Origin: Gudongella sp049310905
Lineage (GTDB): Bacteria > Bacillota > Clostridia > Tissierellales > Tissierellaceae
Assembly (NCBI RefSeq): GCF_049310905.1
Contig: NZ_JBMEMN010000027.1
Coordinates: forward strand, 1-36,931
Length of the DNA stretch: 36,931 bases
Direction of reading: 5' to 3'
Shown here: piece after piece, positions 6,484 through 15,818 of the stretch
Layout of the letters: the number at the start of each line of letters is the position of its first letter
Position numbering within the stretch: position 1 is the stretch's first letter
Translations under genes and position numbers: made by a program
The notes under the pieces: generated by a model
What the model was told of the DNA's origin: nothing
The model's database searches: none
The model's input: only the letters and a program-made list of their open reading frames with translations

Positions 6484-9132
6484 CTACTGCTTTCTAATAG
6501 ATTCAAGTCTTTCATCCACATTTTGCAACATCTGTGAATACTTGGCTTGTTTTGCCTTCTCTTCTTCTACTACCTTGGCTGGAGCTTTAGAAACAAACCC
6601 TTCGTTTGACAGCTTTGATTTTACTCTCTTTATCTCATCTTCAAGTTTTGCCTTCTCCTTCTCCAACCTTTCAATTTCCTTGTCAAAGTCAATTAGATCA
6701 CTTAGTGGAAGATAGATTTCACATCCATCGAGTACCACAGATATGTTATCCTCGCCTAAAGACTTTTTGTCGTCAATAAACATAATATCCTCAGCACTTG
6801 CCAATGTCATGAATTTCAGTTTTCCTTTCTCAATTACCGCTTCCTTTGTTTTATCATCTAGAACGAAAATCAGTTTAGATTTTTTAGATGGAACAATATT
6901 CATTTCTGCTCTGGCATTACGAATTCCCTTTATTGCTCTTTTAATAAACTCAATTTCTTCTGCTTCTTTTTCGAAAATAAAGCTACTGTCAGCAACTGGC
7001 CAAGATTCAACAATCAATGCTTCGCTATTCTCAGGTAGATGCTGCCAAATTTCTTCAGTTATAAAAGGCATAAACGGATGCAATAGCTTGAGTGTTTCCA
7101 TCAAAACAACAACCAAAACGTTCTGTGCTGTTCTTGATGAGTCTTTGTCGTCTCCATACAATCTTGATTTAACCATCTCAATATACCAGTCACAATAGTC
7201 TTCCCAAATAAAATCATACATCCTCTGACCAGCCAGTCCAATTTCATATTTGTCCATGTTATCTTGTACCTCACCAATAACGGTGTTCAGCCTTGTAAGA
7301 ATCCACTTATCCTCGGACTGAAGCTTCAGACCTTCAAGAGAAGCTTTTCCCATATCTTCATCAAGGTTCATTAATACAAATCTAGTAGCATTCCAAAGCT
7401 TGTTGGCAAAGTTTCTGTTTGCTTCCACCCTTTCAGTATAAAATCTCATGTCATTACCTGGAGTGTTTCCAGTAATCAAGGTAAACCTAAGAGCATCTGC
7501 TCCATACTCATCTATAATCTCTAGAGGGTCAATACCATTACCCAGTGACTTGCTCATTTTTCTGCCCTGTGCATCCCTTACCAGACCTGTCAGAAATACA
7601 TCCTTGAAAGGAAGTTCGCCCATCTGATCCAGACTTGAAAATATCATCCTGATAACCCAGAAGAATATAATATCATACCCTGTCACAAGCACATCAGTCG
7701 GGAAGAAATACTTAAGGTCTTCTGTCTCTTCAGGCCATCCCAGCGTTGAAAAAGGCCAAAGAGCTGAGGAAAACCATGTATCAAGAGTATCGGTTTCCTG
7801 TCTGATGTTTTTACTCTTGCATTTAGAACAGCTTGTAACTTCTTCTCTCGATACTATTATTTCTCCACAATCATCGCAATAATACACAGGTAATCTGTGA
7901 CCCCACCAAAGCTGTCTTGATATACACCAATCTTTAATGTTTTCAAGCCAATGAACATATACCTTGCCGAATCTTTCGGGGACAAAATTTATTTCACCGT
8001 TGTAATAAGCCTCAAGAGAAGGCTTCGCCAAAGGTTTCATCTCTACAAACCATTGCTTCGATATTATTGGCTCTATTATGGTCTTGCATCGCTCACAATG
8101 ACCAACTGCATTTTCATGGTCCTTAACTTCCTTAAGATAACCCTGTTCCTCAAGTTTATCAGCAATTGCTTTTCTTGCTTCAAATCTTTCAAGCCCTTTG
8201 AACTCTACTCCATTCTCGTTGATAAATCCATCTTCATCAATTACAACACACTGTCCAAGACCATGTCTCTCTCCTACTTCAAAGTCATTAGGATCATGAG
8301 ATGGCGTGATTTTTAATGCACCTGTTCCAAAATCCATTTCTACATAATTATCAGCTATAATTGGTATCTCTCTTCCTACAAGAGGTAGAATAACTGTCTT
8401 TCCTACTAGATGACCATATCTTTCGTCGTCAGGATGAACAGCAACTGCAAGGTCACCAAGTATCGTTTCTGGTCTTGTTGTTGCTATTGTTATTGTCTCA
8501 TCACTGTCTTTTATTGGGTAGCTTACATGCCATAGATGTCCGTGTGAATCCTCATGATCCACTTCAGCATCTGATATTGCCGTGTGACAACTTGGGCACC
8601 AATTTATTATTCTATCTCCTCTGTAAATCAAGCCTTTATCATATAGCCTAACAAATACCTCTTCAACAGCATTGCTGAGCATCTCATCTAGAGTAAATCT
8701 GTCTCTGGTCCAGTCACATGAAACTCCCAATTTTTTTAACTGGTTTTTTATAGTTCCCCCATAAAGATCAGTCCACTCCCATGCTTCCTTGATGAAGCCT
8801 TCCCTACCTAGCTCATCTTTGCTTCTTCCTTCTGATTTTATCTTTTCTACAACTTTTGCCTCAGTAGATATACTTGCATGGTCAGTCCCTGGTAGCCATA
8901 ATGCAGAATATCCTTCCATACGTTTCCACCTAATCAATATATCCTGTATTGTATTATTCAATGCATGTCCCATATGAAGACTACCAGTAACATTTGGTGG
9001 CGGCATCATTATAGTGTAAGGCTTTTTTGTCTCGTCAATTTCTGGAGTAAAGTAGCCGTTTTCATTCCAGAACCCATAAAGCCTGTCTTCAAACTCCTTT
9101 GGATCATAATTCTTTGGTAAGTTTTCTCTCAT
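6484..9132 (-). CDS. valS: Valine--tRNA ligase
   Basis: Charges tRNA-Val with valine. At 882 residues from the ATG at 9132 it has the class I signatures 'HMGH' (in 'PPNVTGSLHMGHAL') and 'KMSKS' ('GRKMSKSLGNG'), the editing domain between them, CxxC zinc-like pairs ('CDDCGE', 'CSKCKSK') and the C-terminal coiled coil rich in K and E. A longer frame opens at 9237 but would translate the T-box terminator; the ATG at 9132 has GGAGG seven bases upstream and begins MRENLPKNYDPKEFE, the expected family start. First gene of the valS-folC operon. Confidence 0.97.
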   Translation of the reverse strand: MRENLPKNYDPKEFEDRLYGFWNENGYFTPEIDETKKPYTIMMPPPNVTGSLHMGHALNNTIQDILIRWKRMEGYSALWLPGTDHASISTEAKVVEKIKSEGRSKDELGREGFIKEAWEWTDLYGGTIKNQLKKLGVSCDWTRDRFTLDEMLSNAVEEVFVRLYDKGLIYRGDRIINWCPSCHTAISDAEVDHEDSHGHLWHVSYPIKDSDETITIATTRPETILGDLAVAVHPDDERYGHLVGKTVILPLVGREIPIIADNYVEMDFGTGALKITPSHDPNDFEVGERHGLGQCVVIDEDGFINENGVEFKGLERFEARKAIADKLEEQGYLKEVKDHENAVGHCERCKTIIEPIISKQWFVEMKPLAKPSLEAYYNGEINFVPERFGKVYVHWLENIKDWCISRQLWWGHRLPVYYCDDCGEIIVSREEVTSCSKCKSKNIRQETDTLDTWFSSALWPFSTLGWPEETEDLKYFFPTDVLVTGYDIIFFWVIRMIFSSLDQMGELPFKDVFLTGLVRDAQGRKMSKSLGNGIDPLEIIDEYGADALRFTLITGNTPGNDMRFYTERVEANRNFANKLWNATRFVLMNLDEDMGKASLEGLKLQSEDKWILTRLNTVIGEVQDNMDKYEIGLAGQRMYDFIWEDYCDWYIEMVKSRLYGDDKDSSRTAQNVLVVVLMETLKLLHPFMPFITEEIWQHLPENSEALIVESWPVADSSFIFEKEAEEIEFIKRAIKGIRNARAEMNIVPSKKSKLIFVLDDKTKEAVIEKGKLKFMTLASAEDIMFIDDKKSLGEDNISVVLDGCEIYLPLSDLIDFDKEIERLEKEKAKLEDEIKRVKSKLSNEGFVSKAPAKVVEEEKAKQAKYSQMLQNVDERLESIRKQ

Positions 9133-9149
9133 TTTGTCCCCTCCTAGGC

Positions 9150-9390
9150 AAAAATAAAAACCCTTCATCCTCACTAACATAAGGACGAAGGGTTCGCGGT
9201 ACCACCTTAATTTCATGGCTATGCCATGACACTTCATTAATAGATAACGGTATCCCGTTCAGACCTACTCTATTCAGTCTGAATGTTCGAAAGCTACCTT
9301 CATCTGATTCCTGCTTAGGATCTCCCAGCCATGAATCCATTCTCTTTTAAGAGAATCAGATTACTCCTCTTTCTCATCACAAAATATATA
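9150..9390 (-). promoter_or_regulatory. T-box riboswitch leader of valS (Val, specifier GUA)
   Basis: The T-box core AAGGTGGTACCGCG is on the minus strand at 9208-9195. It is followed by a terminator stem (AACCCTTCGTCC, 9194-9183, paired with GGATGAAGGGTT, 9170-9159) and a T-rich tail. In stem I, ATCTGATTC pairs with GAATCAGAT, and below this helix the specifier loop GAAGGTAGC carries GUA at 9297-9295, a valine codon. Uncharged tRNA-Val should favour the antiterminator and turn on valS-folC. Family behaviour is well established; the pairing was read by eye. Confidence 0.95.
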
Positions 9391-9396
9391 GTCACA

Positions 9397-9425
9397 ATTA
9401 TAGCTATAATTAGACGCTTTGTCAA
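9397..9425 (-). promoter_or_regulatory. Consensus promoter of valS-folC
   Basis: Minus strand: TTGACA at 9425-9420, 17-base spacer, TATAAT at 9402-9397. Both hexamers match the sigma-A consensus exactly and lie directly upstream of the T-box leader. Confidence 0.9.
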
Positions 9426-9487
9426 TGTCTTCCTCACATAACATTCATATGATAACTTTAATTTTTATAATTACTTTCTTATAAAAA

Positions 9488-10024
9488 CTACTGACTTTTT
9501 TCATCAAGAAGCATTTTTCTAAATATTTTCAAGTAAATAATGAAAGCAACAATATTAAGCAATACTGTAATAATCAAAAGCAGCATTGATACAATCATAT
9601 TAATGTTAATAATAATCGATAGAATTGCAGCATAAAGAGAAAATGTCGCTACCTTTCCATATATGTTTGAAGGTATAACAGCTTTTCCATGCTTCAGGTA
9701 TAGTATTATACCTCCGGTTATCATAATTACTTCCTTTAGAATCATTGGAATCAAAATCCAAAATGGTATTAAGCCAATTATTGTAAAAGTTATCAGTACA
9801 GTAAAACTCATCAGCTTGTCTGCGAATGGATCAAGAGCGGATCCAAGTTTGCTTATCAGATTATATTTTCTTGCTATGTATCCATCAAGGACATCTGATA
9901 CTCCTGCTATCATAAATATCATTCCCAAAATAAATACTTTATTATCTATATCTGAAAAAAACAAACTAATGTACACAGGAACCAAAATTATTCTGAATAC
10001 GGTAATCATGTTAGGTAATGTCAT
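9488..10024 (-). CDS. pgsA: CDP-diacylglycerol--glycerol-3-phosphate 3-phosphatidyltransferase
   Basis: Makes phosphatidylglycerol phosphate, the committed step to phosphatidylglycerol and cardiolipin, at the membrane. The 178-residue protein opens MTLPNMITVFRIILVPVY, typical of PgsA, and has the CDP-alcohol phosphotransferase signature D-x2-D-G-x2-A-R-x8-G-x3-D-x3-D within 'DVLDGYIARKY...GSALDPFADK' near residues 44-69. Several membrane helices follow. AAGGAGA precedes the ATG. It is 155 bases after trpS, and that gap has no obvious terminator, so the promoter is uncertain. Confidence 0.93.
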   Translation of the reverse strand: MTLPNMITVFRIILVPVYISLFFSDIDNKVFILGMIFMIAGVSDVLDGYIARKYNLISKLGSALDPFADKLMSFTVLITFTIIGLIPFWILIPMILKEVIMITGGIILYLKHGKAVIPSNIYGKVATFSLYAAILSIIININMIVSMLLLIITVLLNIVAFIIYLKIFRKMLLDEKSQ

Positions 10025-10179
10025 ATTCTCTCTCCTTGTCTAGAACAGCATAATATCTTAAGTTAGCGTTATTTTACTCTATTTGTACCCTGAGGGTGAA
10101 CACGCTAAATATTTAGTTTACTTCATTGACTTTAATTTTCTTAAAAGAGTATAATGCTGATGTCAATTTATTGAGATTA

Positions 10180-11172
10180 TCATCTTGATATAAAACCTAT
10201 CTTCTTATAAACTTTTCTCAGTGTTTTACGCGCCTTGGCTTCAGCCTTTTGTGCGCCTTCAGTATAGATTTTTTCAAGATAATCCTTGCTATCCAAATAC
10301 TCTCTGTATTTGGTTTGAATTGGATCAAGCGCTTCTACAACAACCTCAGCTAATTCAGACTTGAACACTCCATAACCTTTACCGCTGTACATATCAACAA
10401 TATCATTAATTTCTTTACCTGACAGCACCGAATAGATATTAATAAGATTCTTAATTCCAGGTTGGTCATCAGAGTAATTGACAATTCCAACTGAATCTGT
10501 TACTGCTCGTTTTATTTTTTTTGAAATCTTATCCTTATTATCCTGAAGAAGAATAAATGCATTTTCGTCACTATCTGATTTGCTCATTTTTGAAGTAGGA
10601 TCCTGAAGACTCATTATTCTCGCTCCAAATTCCTTGATTAATGGTTCAGGAACTACAAATGTGTCACTGTATTTATTGTTAAACCTTTCCGCAAGGTCAC
10701 GGGCAAGCTCAAGATGTTGTTTTTGATCTTCACCTACAGGTACAAAATCAGTCTGGTACAATAATATATCTGCAGCCATCAAGACAGGATATGTAAATAG
10801 CCCTGCATTAAGATTTTCATCGGACTTTTTCGATTTTTCCTTGAACTGTGTCATCCTATTTAGTTGCCCCATATAGGTTATGGTATTAAGGACCCACGAT
10901 AACTCTGCATGTGCAGGAACGTGAGACTGAACAAACAAAGTCGATTTTTCCGGATCAATCCCACATGCCATATACATTGACAATACATCCAGAGTGTTTT
11001 TTCTAAGGTTCTTAGGAACCTGAGGTACTGTAATGGCATGCATATCAACGATGCAATAATTGCAATCAAACTCATCCTGCAATTCTCCGAAATTTCTTAA
11101 AGCGCCTATATAGTTCCCTATTGTTAACGCTCCTGAAGGCTGTACACCGCTAAATACAATCTTCTTTTCCAT
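10180..11172 (-). CDS. trpS: Tryptophan--tRNA ligase
   Basis: Charges tRNA-Trp. A 330-residue class I synthetase with the HIGH-equivalent 'TIGN' in 'SGVQPSGALTIGNYIGAL' and 'KMSKS' in 'PTSKMSKSDSDEN'. The start is taken at the ATG of MEKKIVFSG because GAGAGG lies nine bases before it; an in-frame ATG three codons earlier abuts the ribosome site and is unlikely. A T-box leader controls it. Confidence 0.97.
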   Translation of the reverse strand: MEKKIVFSGVQPSGALTIGNYIGALRNFGELQDEFDCNYCIVDMHAITVPQVPKNLRKNTLDVLSMYMACGIDPEKSTLFVQSHVPAHAELSWVLNTITYMGQLNRMTQFKEKSKKSDENLNAGLFTYPVLMAADILLYQTDFVPVGEDQKQHLELARDLAERFNNKYSDTFVVPEPLIKEFGARIMSLQDPTSKMSKSDSDENAFILLQDNKDKISKKIKRAVTDSVGIVNYSDDQPGIKNLINIYSVLSGKEINDIVDMYSGKGYGVFKSELAEVVVEALDPIQTKYREYLDSKDYLEKIYTEGAQKAEAKARKTLRKVYKKIGFISR

Positions 11173-11186
11173 TTTGATCATCCTCT

Positions 11187-11416
11187 CTGATAATATAATA
11201 ACCCTTCATCTCATTTAATAAGAGACGAAGGGTTTTCCGCGTTGCCACTCTTCTTGCATTTCTGCCAGCTTTGCTCCCTGTAAGGTGGGATTACCTTGTC
11301 CTACTTTTTCAGACAAAACTCAAGAGCCCATTCACTGCTTGTACCTGTCGAATTTACACCATCATCGACTCTCTAAAAGGTTTTTTAGCAACTACTATTC
11401 TCCATCAAAGTATATA
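11187..11416 (-). promoter_or_regulatory. T-box riboswitch leader of trpS (Trp, specifier UGG)
   Basis: The T-box core GAGTGGCAACGCGG is at 11250-11237 (minus strand), followed by a terminator hairpin (11234-11200; AACCCTTCGTCTC paired with GAGATGAAGGGTT) and an AT-rich tail. Upstream, the specifier loop GTGAATGGGCTC carries UGG at 11330-11328, the tryptophan codon. It fits the gene it precedes and accounts for most of the long gap before trpS. Confidence 0.95.
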
Positions 11417-11422
11417 TGTCAT

Positions 11423-11450
11423 ATTATACTATATTGTTCTAGTTTGTAAA
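11423..11450 (-). promoter_or_regulatory. Promoter of the trpS T-box transcript
   Basis: Minus strand: TTTACA at 11450-11445, 16-base spacer, TATAAT at 11428-11423. The region from here to 11520 (downstream of the alcohol dehydrogenase) shows nothing else recognisable. Confidence 0.8.
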
Positions 11451-11520
11451 CACAAAATACATAATTTTAGTATAGGTTAATCAACTAAAAACCAGCAAAC
11501 AACTTATTGTAATAAACACA

Positions 11521-12678
11521 TCATCTCATATCTTCATATGCTTTTATAAAGAGTTTCCTGTAAGCATTTTTATCAATTGATCTTGGATTGCTCTGATTTG
11601 AACCATTTTTTACTGACATTTCTGCTAATTCATCAAAATCATCTGGACTGATTTGCAATGAACTGAGACCAGGCAGTCCTATATCATTAGAAAGCTTTCT
11701 AATATATTCAATACCATTTTCGGCAGTTTCCCTGTCATTGTGACCCTTTATACCCATTGCTCTGGCAATTCGGGCATACTTAAATTCACACTCGGGCAAA
11801 TTATATTCCATCACATACGGCAGCAATATTGAATTACAAAGACCATGTGGTGCATCATACATGCTACCAAGAGCTTCGGCCATACAATGTACTGAAGCTA
11901 CATCTGAATGGCTGAAAGATAATCCTCCCATTAAGCTACCTATCATCATTCCATCCCTGGACTGGAGGTCATTTCCATTCTTAACTGCTCCTAAAATATT
12001 CGATGATATGTATTCCACGGCATATAAACCTATTGCCTCTGCTATTGGTTCAGTACAGTTTGCAGTATAACCTTCAATGGCATGAGTCAAGGCATCAATT
12101 CCTGTTGATGCAGTTATAAGTGGGGGAACACTAAGAGTTAATTCAGGATCTACAATAGCTGTTTTTGCTGCAATGTGAGGACTCTTTACTGTAAATTTGA
12201 AATTTTTCTCTGTATCAGTGATAACTGAAGAAAAAGTAACCTCACTACCTGTTCCTGCTGTTGTAGGTATTGTTATCAAGGGTATGCAGTTCTCTCCAAT
12301 CTTGTCTTTACCTTGATAATCCTTGATTCTACCACCTTGCTTGACTAGTACTGAAGCACCCTTTGCAGCATCCATGGGACTGCCCCCTCCAAATGCCACA
12401 AAAGTATCCACCTTATTATCCCTTGCTTCATTTGCGCATTTCTCAACGTTATAATCCTTTGGATTAGGTTCAATATCGTCGAATATAAGGTAATCAAAAC
12501 CTCCATCATTCAATAAATCTGTCAGTCTGTCCATCAATCCGGATTTCATTATGCCTTTGTCGGTAATTATCATGATTTTTCTGGCATCCAGCTTTTTTAG
12601 TTCGTCACCAAGTAATTTTAGTGAGCCAGCTCCATATCTTATTTTAGTGGGCAATACAAAATCAAATTTTTCTATCAT
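11521..12678 (-). CDS. Iron-containing alcohol dehydrogenase
   Basis: A 385-residue group III (Fe-dependent) alcohol dehydrogenase that would interconvert an alcohol and an aldehyde or ketone with NAD(P)H. The cofactor motif 'GGGSPMDAAKG' begins at residue 97. The metal ligands are visible as D195 and H199 in 'GIDALTHAIEGY', then H264 and H278 in 'SVHCMAEALGSMYDAPHG'. GGGGG lies seven bases before the ATG. Substrate is unknown; in a fermenter it would recycle NADH. No partner gene adjoins, and an inverted repeat sits in its leader. Confidence 0.93.
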   Translation of the reverse strand: MIEKFDFVLPTKIRYGAGSLKLLGDELKKLDARKIMIITDKGIMKSGLMDRLTDLLNDGGFDYLIFDDIEPNPKDYNVEKCANEARDNKVDTFVAFGGGSPMDAAKGASVLVKQGGRIKDYQGKDKIGENCIPLITIPTTAGTGSEVTFSSVITDTEKNFKFTVKSPHIAAKTAIVDPELTLSVPPLITASTGIDALTHAIEGYTANCTEPIAEAIGLYAVEYISSNILGAVKNGNDLQSRDGMMIGSLMGGLSFSHSDVASVHCMAEALGSMYDAPHGLCNSILLPYVMEYNLPECEFKYARIARAMGIKGHNDRETAENGIEYIRKLSNDIGLPGLSSLQISPDDFDELAEMSVKNGSNQSNPRSIDKNAYRKLFIKAYEDMR

Positions 12679-12721
12679 TACTTTTCCCCCAATCCTTACA
12701 TATGTTCAATTTTTTTCAAGA

Positions 12722-12750
12722 ATCGACCCTTGGTGTTATCCGGGGTCGAT
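12722..12750 (-). repeat. Inverted repeat in the leader of the alcohol dehydrogenase
   Basis: Arms ATCGACCC and GGGTCGAT are separated by 13 bases and lie between the DUF2007 stop and the dehydrogenase ATG. The GC content is high for this region. No T-run follows in either direction, so an operator or a structured 5' leader fits better than a terminator. Confidence 0.55.
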
Positions 12751-12781
12751 CCCAAGATACAAAGAGTTTATCTCAATTTTA

Positions 12782-13024
12782 CTAAATCTCCTGATCCCCA
12801 ATTATTGGAATTATTAGTTCCATCGCTTCTTCAAAGCTTTTCTCATCCACCATTATATCTGTTCTAAAAGGTGAACTTCCTGTAATTATCCTCATGTAAC
12901 TTCCAGATCCTTTGTTTTTGACTATAAAAGGGATGCCATTATCCTTTAATATTGCTGTAATCATATTCATTTCAAATTCATTTTCAACCGTTCTTAAGAC
13001 AACAAGGTCTATGCTATCTGTCAT
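12782..13024 (-). CDS. DUF2007-like putative signal-transducing protein
   Basis: An 80-residue protein beginning MTDSIDLVVLRTVENEFE. The ATG at 13024 is chosen because GGAGG sits seven bases before it; a longer frame exists but would use that site as coding sequence. The pattern 'NEFEMNMITAILKDNGIPFIVKNKGSGSYMRIITG' followed by 'TDIMVDEKSFEEAMELI' is like DUF2007 (small ferredoxin-fold 'signal transducing' domain, PII-like in shape). No function is established. It is followed by the dehydrogenase but separated by the inverted repeat. Confidence 0.65.
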   Translation of the reverse strand: MTDSIDLVVLRTVENEFEMNMITAILKDNGIPFIVKNKGSGSYMRIITGSSPFRTDIMVDEKSFEEAMELIIPIIGDQEI

Positions 13025-13120
13025 TTTTTTACCTCCATCCGTAATATTCAAGGTATTATCATCTCTAATCTCTAATTTTATGTTTGTACATATTATTATC
13101 AGATTTTTCTATACTTGTAC

Positions 13121-13243
13121 TTAATTCATCATTCCACTGGAACCTACAACACTCTGGTTTAACTCTCTTTGTAAAATTGTCATTTTATAGTGAGCAGCCA
13201 TATGCATATTTTCAACCGTAAGTTTTTTTAGATTGCTTACCAT
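13121..13243 (-). CDS. Small unrecognised ORF downstream of the GGDEF-EAL gene (40 residues)
   Basis: An ATG at 13243, 16 bases after the GGDEF-EAL stop, opens 40 codons starting MVSNLKKLTV and ending SSGMMN. CAGGGGA lies 7-8 bases before the ATG. The peptide is predicted soluble and helical with five internal methionines. Its size and place recall the short YjfB-type 'putative motility' peptides of Firmicutes, but the match is too weak to claim. It could be a genuine small gene cotranscribed with the c-di-GMP enzyme, or chance. Confidence 0.4.
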   Translation of the reverse strand: MVSNLKKLTVENMHMAAHYKMTILQRELNQSVVGSSGMMN

Positions 13244-13259
13244 GGGCAAATCCCCTGTG

Positions 13260-15740
13260 TTATAACTTTTGAAATGTTTTCTCTACATCTGTAGCATTCA
13301 TGGGTTTATTAAACAAATATCCCTGGGCATAATCACATCCTGCGGCCTTTAAGAAATGAAGCTGCTCATCAGTTTCAACTCCTTCAGCCACTACATTCAT
13401 ACCAAGATTGTGAGCAAGATCAATTACGGCCTTGATTATAAATTCCTTTCCTTCATTTACGCCAATTTCCCAGATAAAATCCTTATCAAGCTTAATTATA
13501 TCAATGGGAAGTTTTTGAAGGTAAGTTAGGGAAGAAAATCCGGTCCCAAAATCATCCAGTGCTAACTTAATTCCTAAATCATGAATTTGCTTCAAAGATA
13601 CAAGACTTATCTCCAGGTCTGAAATGATTGCAGTTTCAGTTATTTCAAATACTATTCTACCATAACTTTTGCAATCCAAAATATACTCTTGAATTCTATC
13701 AATCCACTCACTTCTTCCGAGCATTTTCCCGGATATGTTGATCGAAATTGAAATATTCTTGTATCCATCCTGATACCATATTTTGCTTTGTCTACAGGCT
13801 GTATCAATTACCCATTCCTCGATTTTATCAATCTGCCCTGTTTCCTCTGAAAATGGAATAAAATCAGCAGGAGGAATATTCCCCTTGACAGGATGATTCC
13901 ATCTAATCAATGCTTCTACACCAACTATTTCTCCTGTTGACAAGTTTACTTGTGGCTGATAGTGGAGTTTGAATTCATCTCTTTCCAGGGCAGTTCTCAA
14001 GTCATTGCTTAATTGAATATGGTTCCAGGCTTGTTCTCTCATCTCTCTATCATATACAACAAATATGTTCTTACCCTTATCCTTTGCATATGAAAGAGCG
14101 GTATCAGCATTTTGCATTAGCTGTTCATAATCTTCACCATGGTGAGGATAAACAGCAACTCCAGCACTGACGGAAATATGAAAAGTATGTTCATTATAAT
14201 GCCACGGTACACGTATTTTTTCCATAATATTATTGATTTTTAAGCCAAGCATTGTTTCAGAGGTATTGTCTAGCAGTATTACAAATTCATCTCCTCCGAA
14301 TCTGTACACTCTCTCTTTTGTCCCTACAACTGAAATCATTGAGTACCCAATATGTCTTATCAGTTCATCGCCTGCAGCATGACCCATTGTGTCATTGACC
14401 AATTTAAAATTATCAATATCCAAATATACCATTGCAAATGGATTTTCTATCTTCTGATTATTAGAAATCAAATCTATTGTGTCTTCTCTGAACTTTTCTT
14501 TATTGGACATTTCGGTTAGAGGGTCAAAATATGCAAGTCTTTCAAGCTTCTCCTCCAGTTCTTTACGATCACTGATATCAACTCCTACAAATACAAGCCC
14601 AGTAATTTCATCGTCCATATCGTGAAGAAAACTGTTGCTCCATAGGATTGTCTTTACTTCTCCGTACTTTGTAGCTATCCTGGTTTCAATATTTCTCATT
14701 GAATGCCCGAGAAATACCTGTTCAAGATGCCTGTTGAGCTCACTTTTTTCTTGCTCATCGATAAAAATCTGATATGCGTTCTTGCCTAGTATTTCAATCT
14801 CCTCATACCCAAGAAGCTTCTCACCATAATTGTTGATTTTTGTGACGATTCCCATCTTGTCACAGACTAAAATTCCAATTGGAGCTTCTCTTGATATACT
14901 TTCTACAAGTTCCTTTTCCTGATGAAGATTCTCCTGTAATATCATCTGTTCTGTCAAGTCGGTATGTGAACCTGCCAACTTCATTGGCTCTCCATTTTCT
15001 TGCCTAATTAGCTTGCCCCTGCTAAGTATCCATCTGTACTCACCACTGGCAGTTTTAATTCTAAAAATATTTTCGTAAATATCTTCACCAGTATCGACAT
15101 ATTCATATAATTTTTTTCTTCCTTTGGCAAGGTCTTCAGGATGAACAAGGCTCTGCCACTTAGAGATGGTATCTATGGATTCCTGCTCTTCTTTGGTGTA
15201 TCCAAAATTCTCTTTAGTCATTGTTGATGTATTATATATATCATTTTTTATATCCCAATTCCAGACTCCATCATTTGCTCCCTGTATTGACAGGTTGTAT
15301 TTCAACCGGCTTTCCTCAAGTTCATTCTGGTAGTAGTTTAGCTGATCATATTTTTCTTGAAGCTCGTCCTTTGCACTGCGAAGTTCATTATGTGATAAAT
15401 CCAGCTGTACATATCCTTTGTAAAGCTGCTCAGATGCATCCTTGAAAAGTTCCATTCTGTTCTTGACTATGAAATAGAAAATCATTCCAGAAAAAATGAC
15501 ATAAAACCACCCCTTGAAAGTTTGCATGCGTTGATATAAAGCTATATCTCCTGCTAGATAAACTAGTATTATATCAGAAAAAACTATCCACAATGATCCA
15601 ATAACAACATAAATCAAGATTAATCTTGCACTTTCATACTGTGGTCTGATTCCTGCCTGTAGTTTATTGTAGTAATCCAACTTGCTTTTAAGTTTTTTAG
15701 ATCCATTATCATCATTAGAAGTATCGTCTCTAAAATTCAT
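13260..15740 (-). CDS. Membrane PAS-PAS-GGDEF-EAL c-di-GMP enzyme
   Basis: An 826-residue protein: two membrane helices at about residues 35-90, a coiled coil near 95-135, two PAS domains (about 140-265 and 280-390), GGDEF (about 400-555) and EAL (about 570-825). The synthase site 'RFGGDEF' is canonical, but the inhibitory RxxD site expected five residues before it reads GTKE, so product inhibition is probably absent. The hydrolase site keeps EAL ('VEALIRW'), 'EITETA', 'DDFGTG', 'KLDKDFI' and 'EGVET', so both activities may be functional. The start with GGAGG five bases upstream is preferred over an in-frame ATG four codons earlier. Confidence 0.93.
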   Translation of the reverse strand: MNFRDDTSNDDNGSKKLKSKLDYYNKLQAGIRPQYESARLILIYVVIGSLWIVFSDIILVYLAGDIALYQRMQTFKGWFYVIFSGMIFYFIVKNRMELFKDASEQLYKGYVQLDLSHNELRSAKDELQEKYDQLNYYQNELEESRLKYNLSIQGANDGVWNWDIKNDIYNTSTMTKENFGYTKEEQESIDTISKWQSLVHPEDLAKGRKKLYEYVDTGEDIYENIFRIKTASGEYRWILSRGKLIRQENGEPMKLAGSHTDLTEQMILQENLHQEKELVESISREAPIGILVCDKMGIVTKINNYGEKLLGYEEIEILGKNAYQIFIDEQEKSELNRHLEQVFLGHSMRNIETRIATKYGEVKTILWSNSFLHDMDDEITGLVFVGVDISDRKELEEKLERLAYFDPLTEMSNKEKFREDTIDLISNNQKIENPFAMVYLDIDNFKLVNDTMGHAAGDELIRHIGYSMISVVGTKERVYRFGGDEFVILLDNTSETMLGLKINNIMEKIRVPWHYNEHTFHISVSAGVAVYPHHGEDYEQLMQNADTALSYAKDKGKNIFVVYDREMREQAWNHIQLSNDLRTALERDEFKLHYQPQVNLSTGEIVGVEALIRWNHPVKGNIPPADFIPFSEETGQIDKIEEWVIDTACRQSKIWYQDGYKNISISINISGKMLGRSEWIDRIQEYILDCKSYGRIVFEITETAIISDLEISLVSLKQIHDLGIKLALDDFGTGFSSLTYLQKLPIDIIKLDKDFIWEIGVNEGKEFIIKAVIDLAHNLGMNVVAEGVETDEQLHFLKAAGCDYAQGYLFNKPMNATDVEKTFQKL

Positions 15741-15818
15741 GGGAGCCTCCATCTAGTCCATTTTGTATATTTGGTTACTTATACCCATATCCTCTATTCA
15801 ATCACATTTTTTGCCGCT

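Noticed and set aside
6743..8316. Several plus-strand open frames opposite valS
   Set aside because: They overlap a clear, full-length valS on the other strand and show no ribosome site or family-like sequence.
9104..9340. Minus-strand frame of 78 codons over the valS leader
   Set aside because: It spans the T-box core and terminator, an RNA structure, not a gene.
10063..10108. Inverted arms TTAGCG and CGCTAA in the pgsA leader, with an inner ACCCTGAGGGT
   Set aside because: Arms are short with a long spacer, no T-run follows and no riboswitch pattern is recognised.
13060..13078. Tandem TTAGAGA direct repeat upstream of the DUF2007 gene
   Set aside because: Only two short copies in AT-rich sequence, likely chance.
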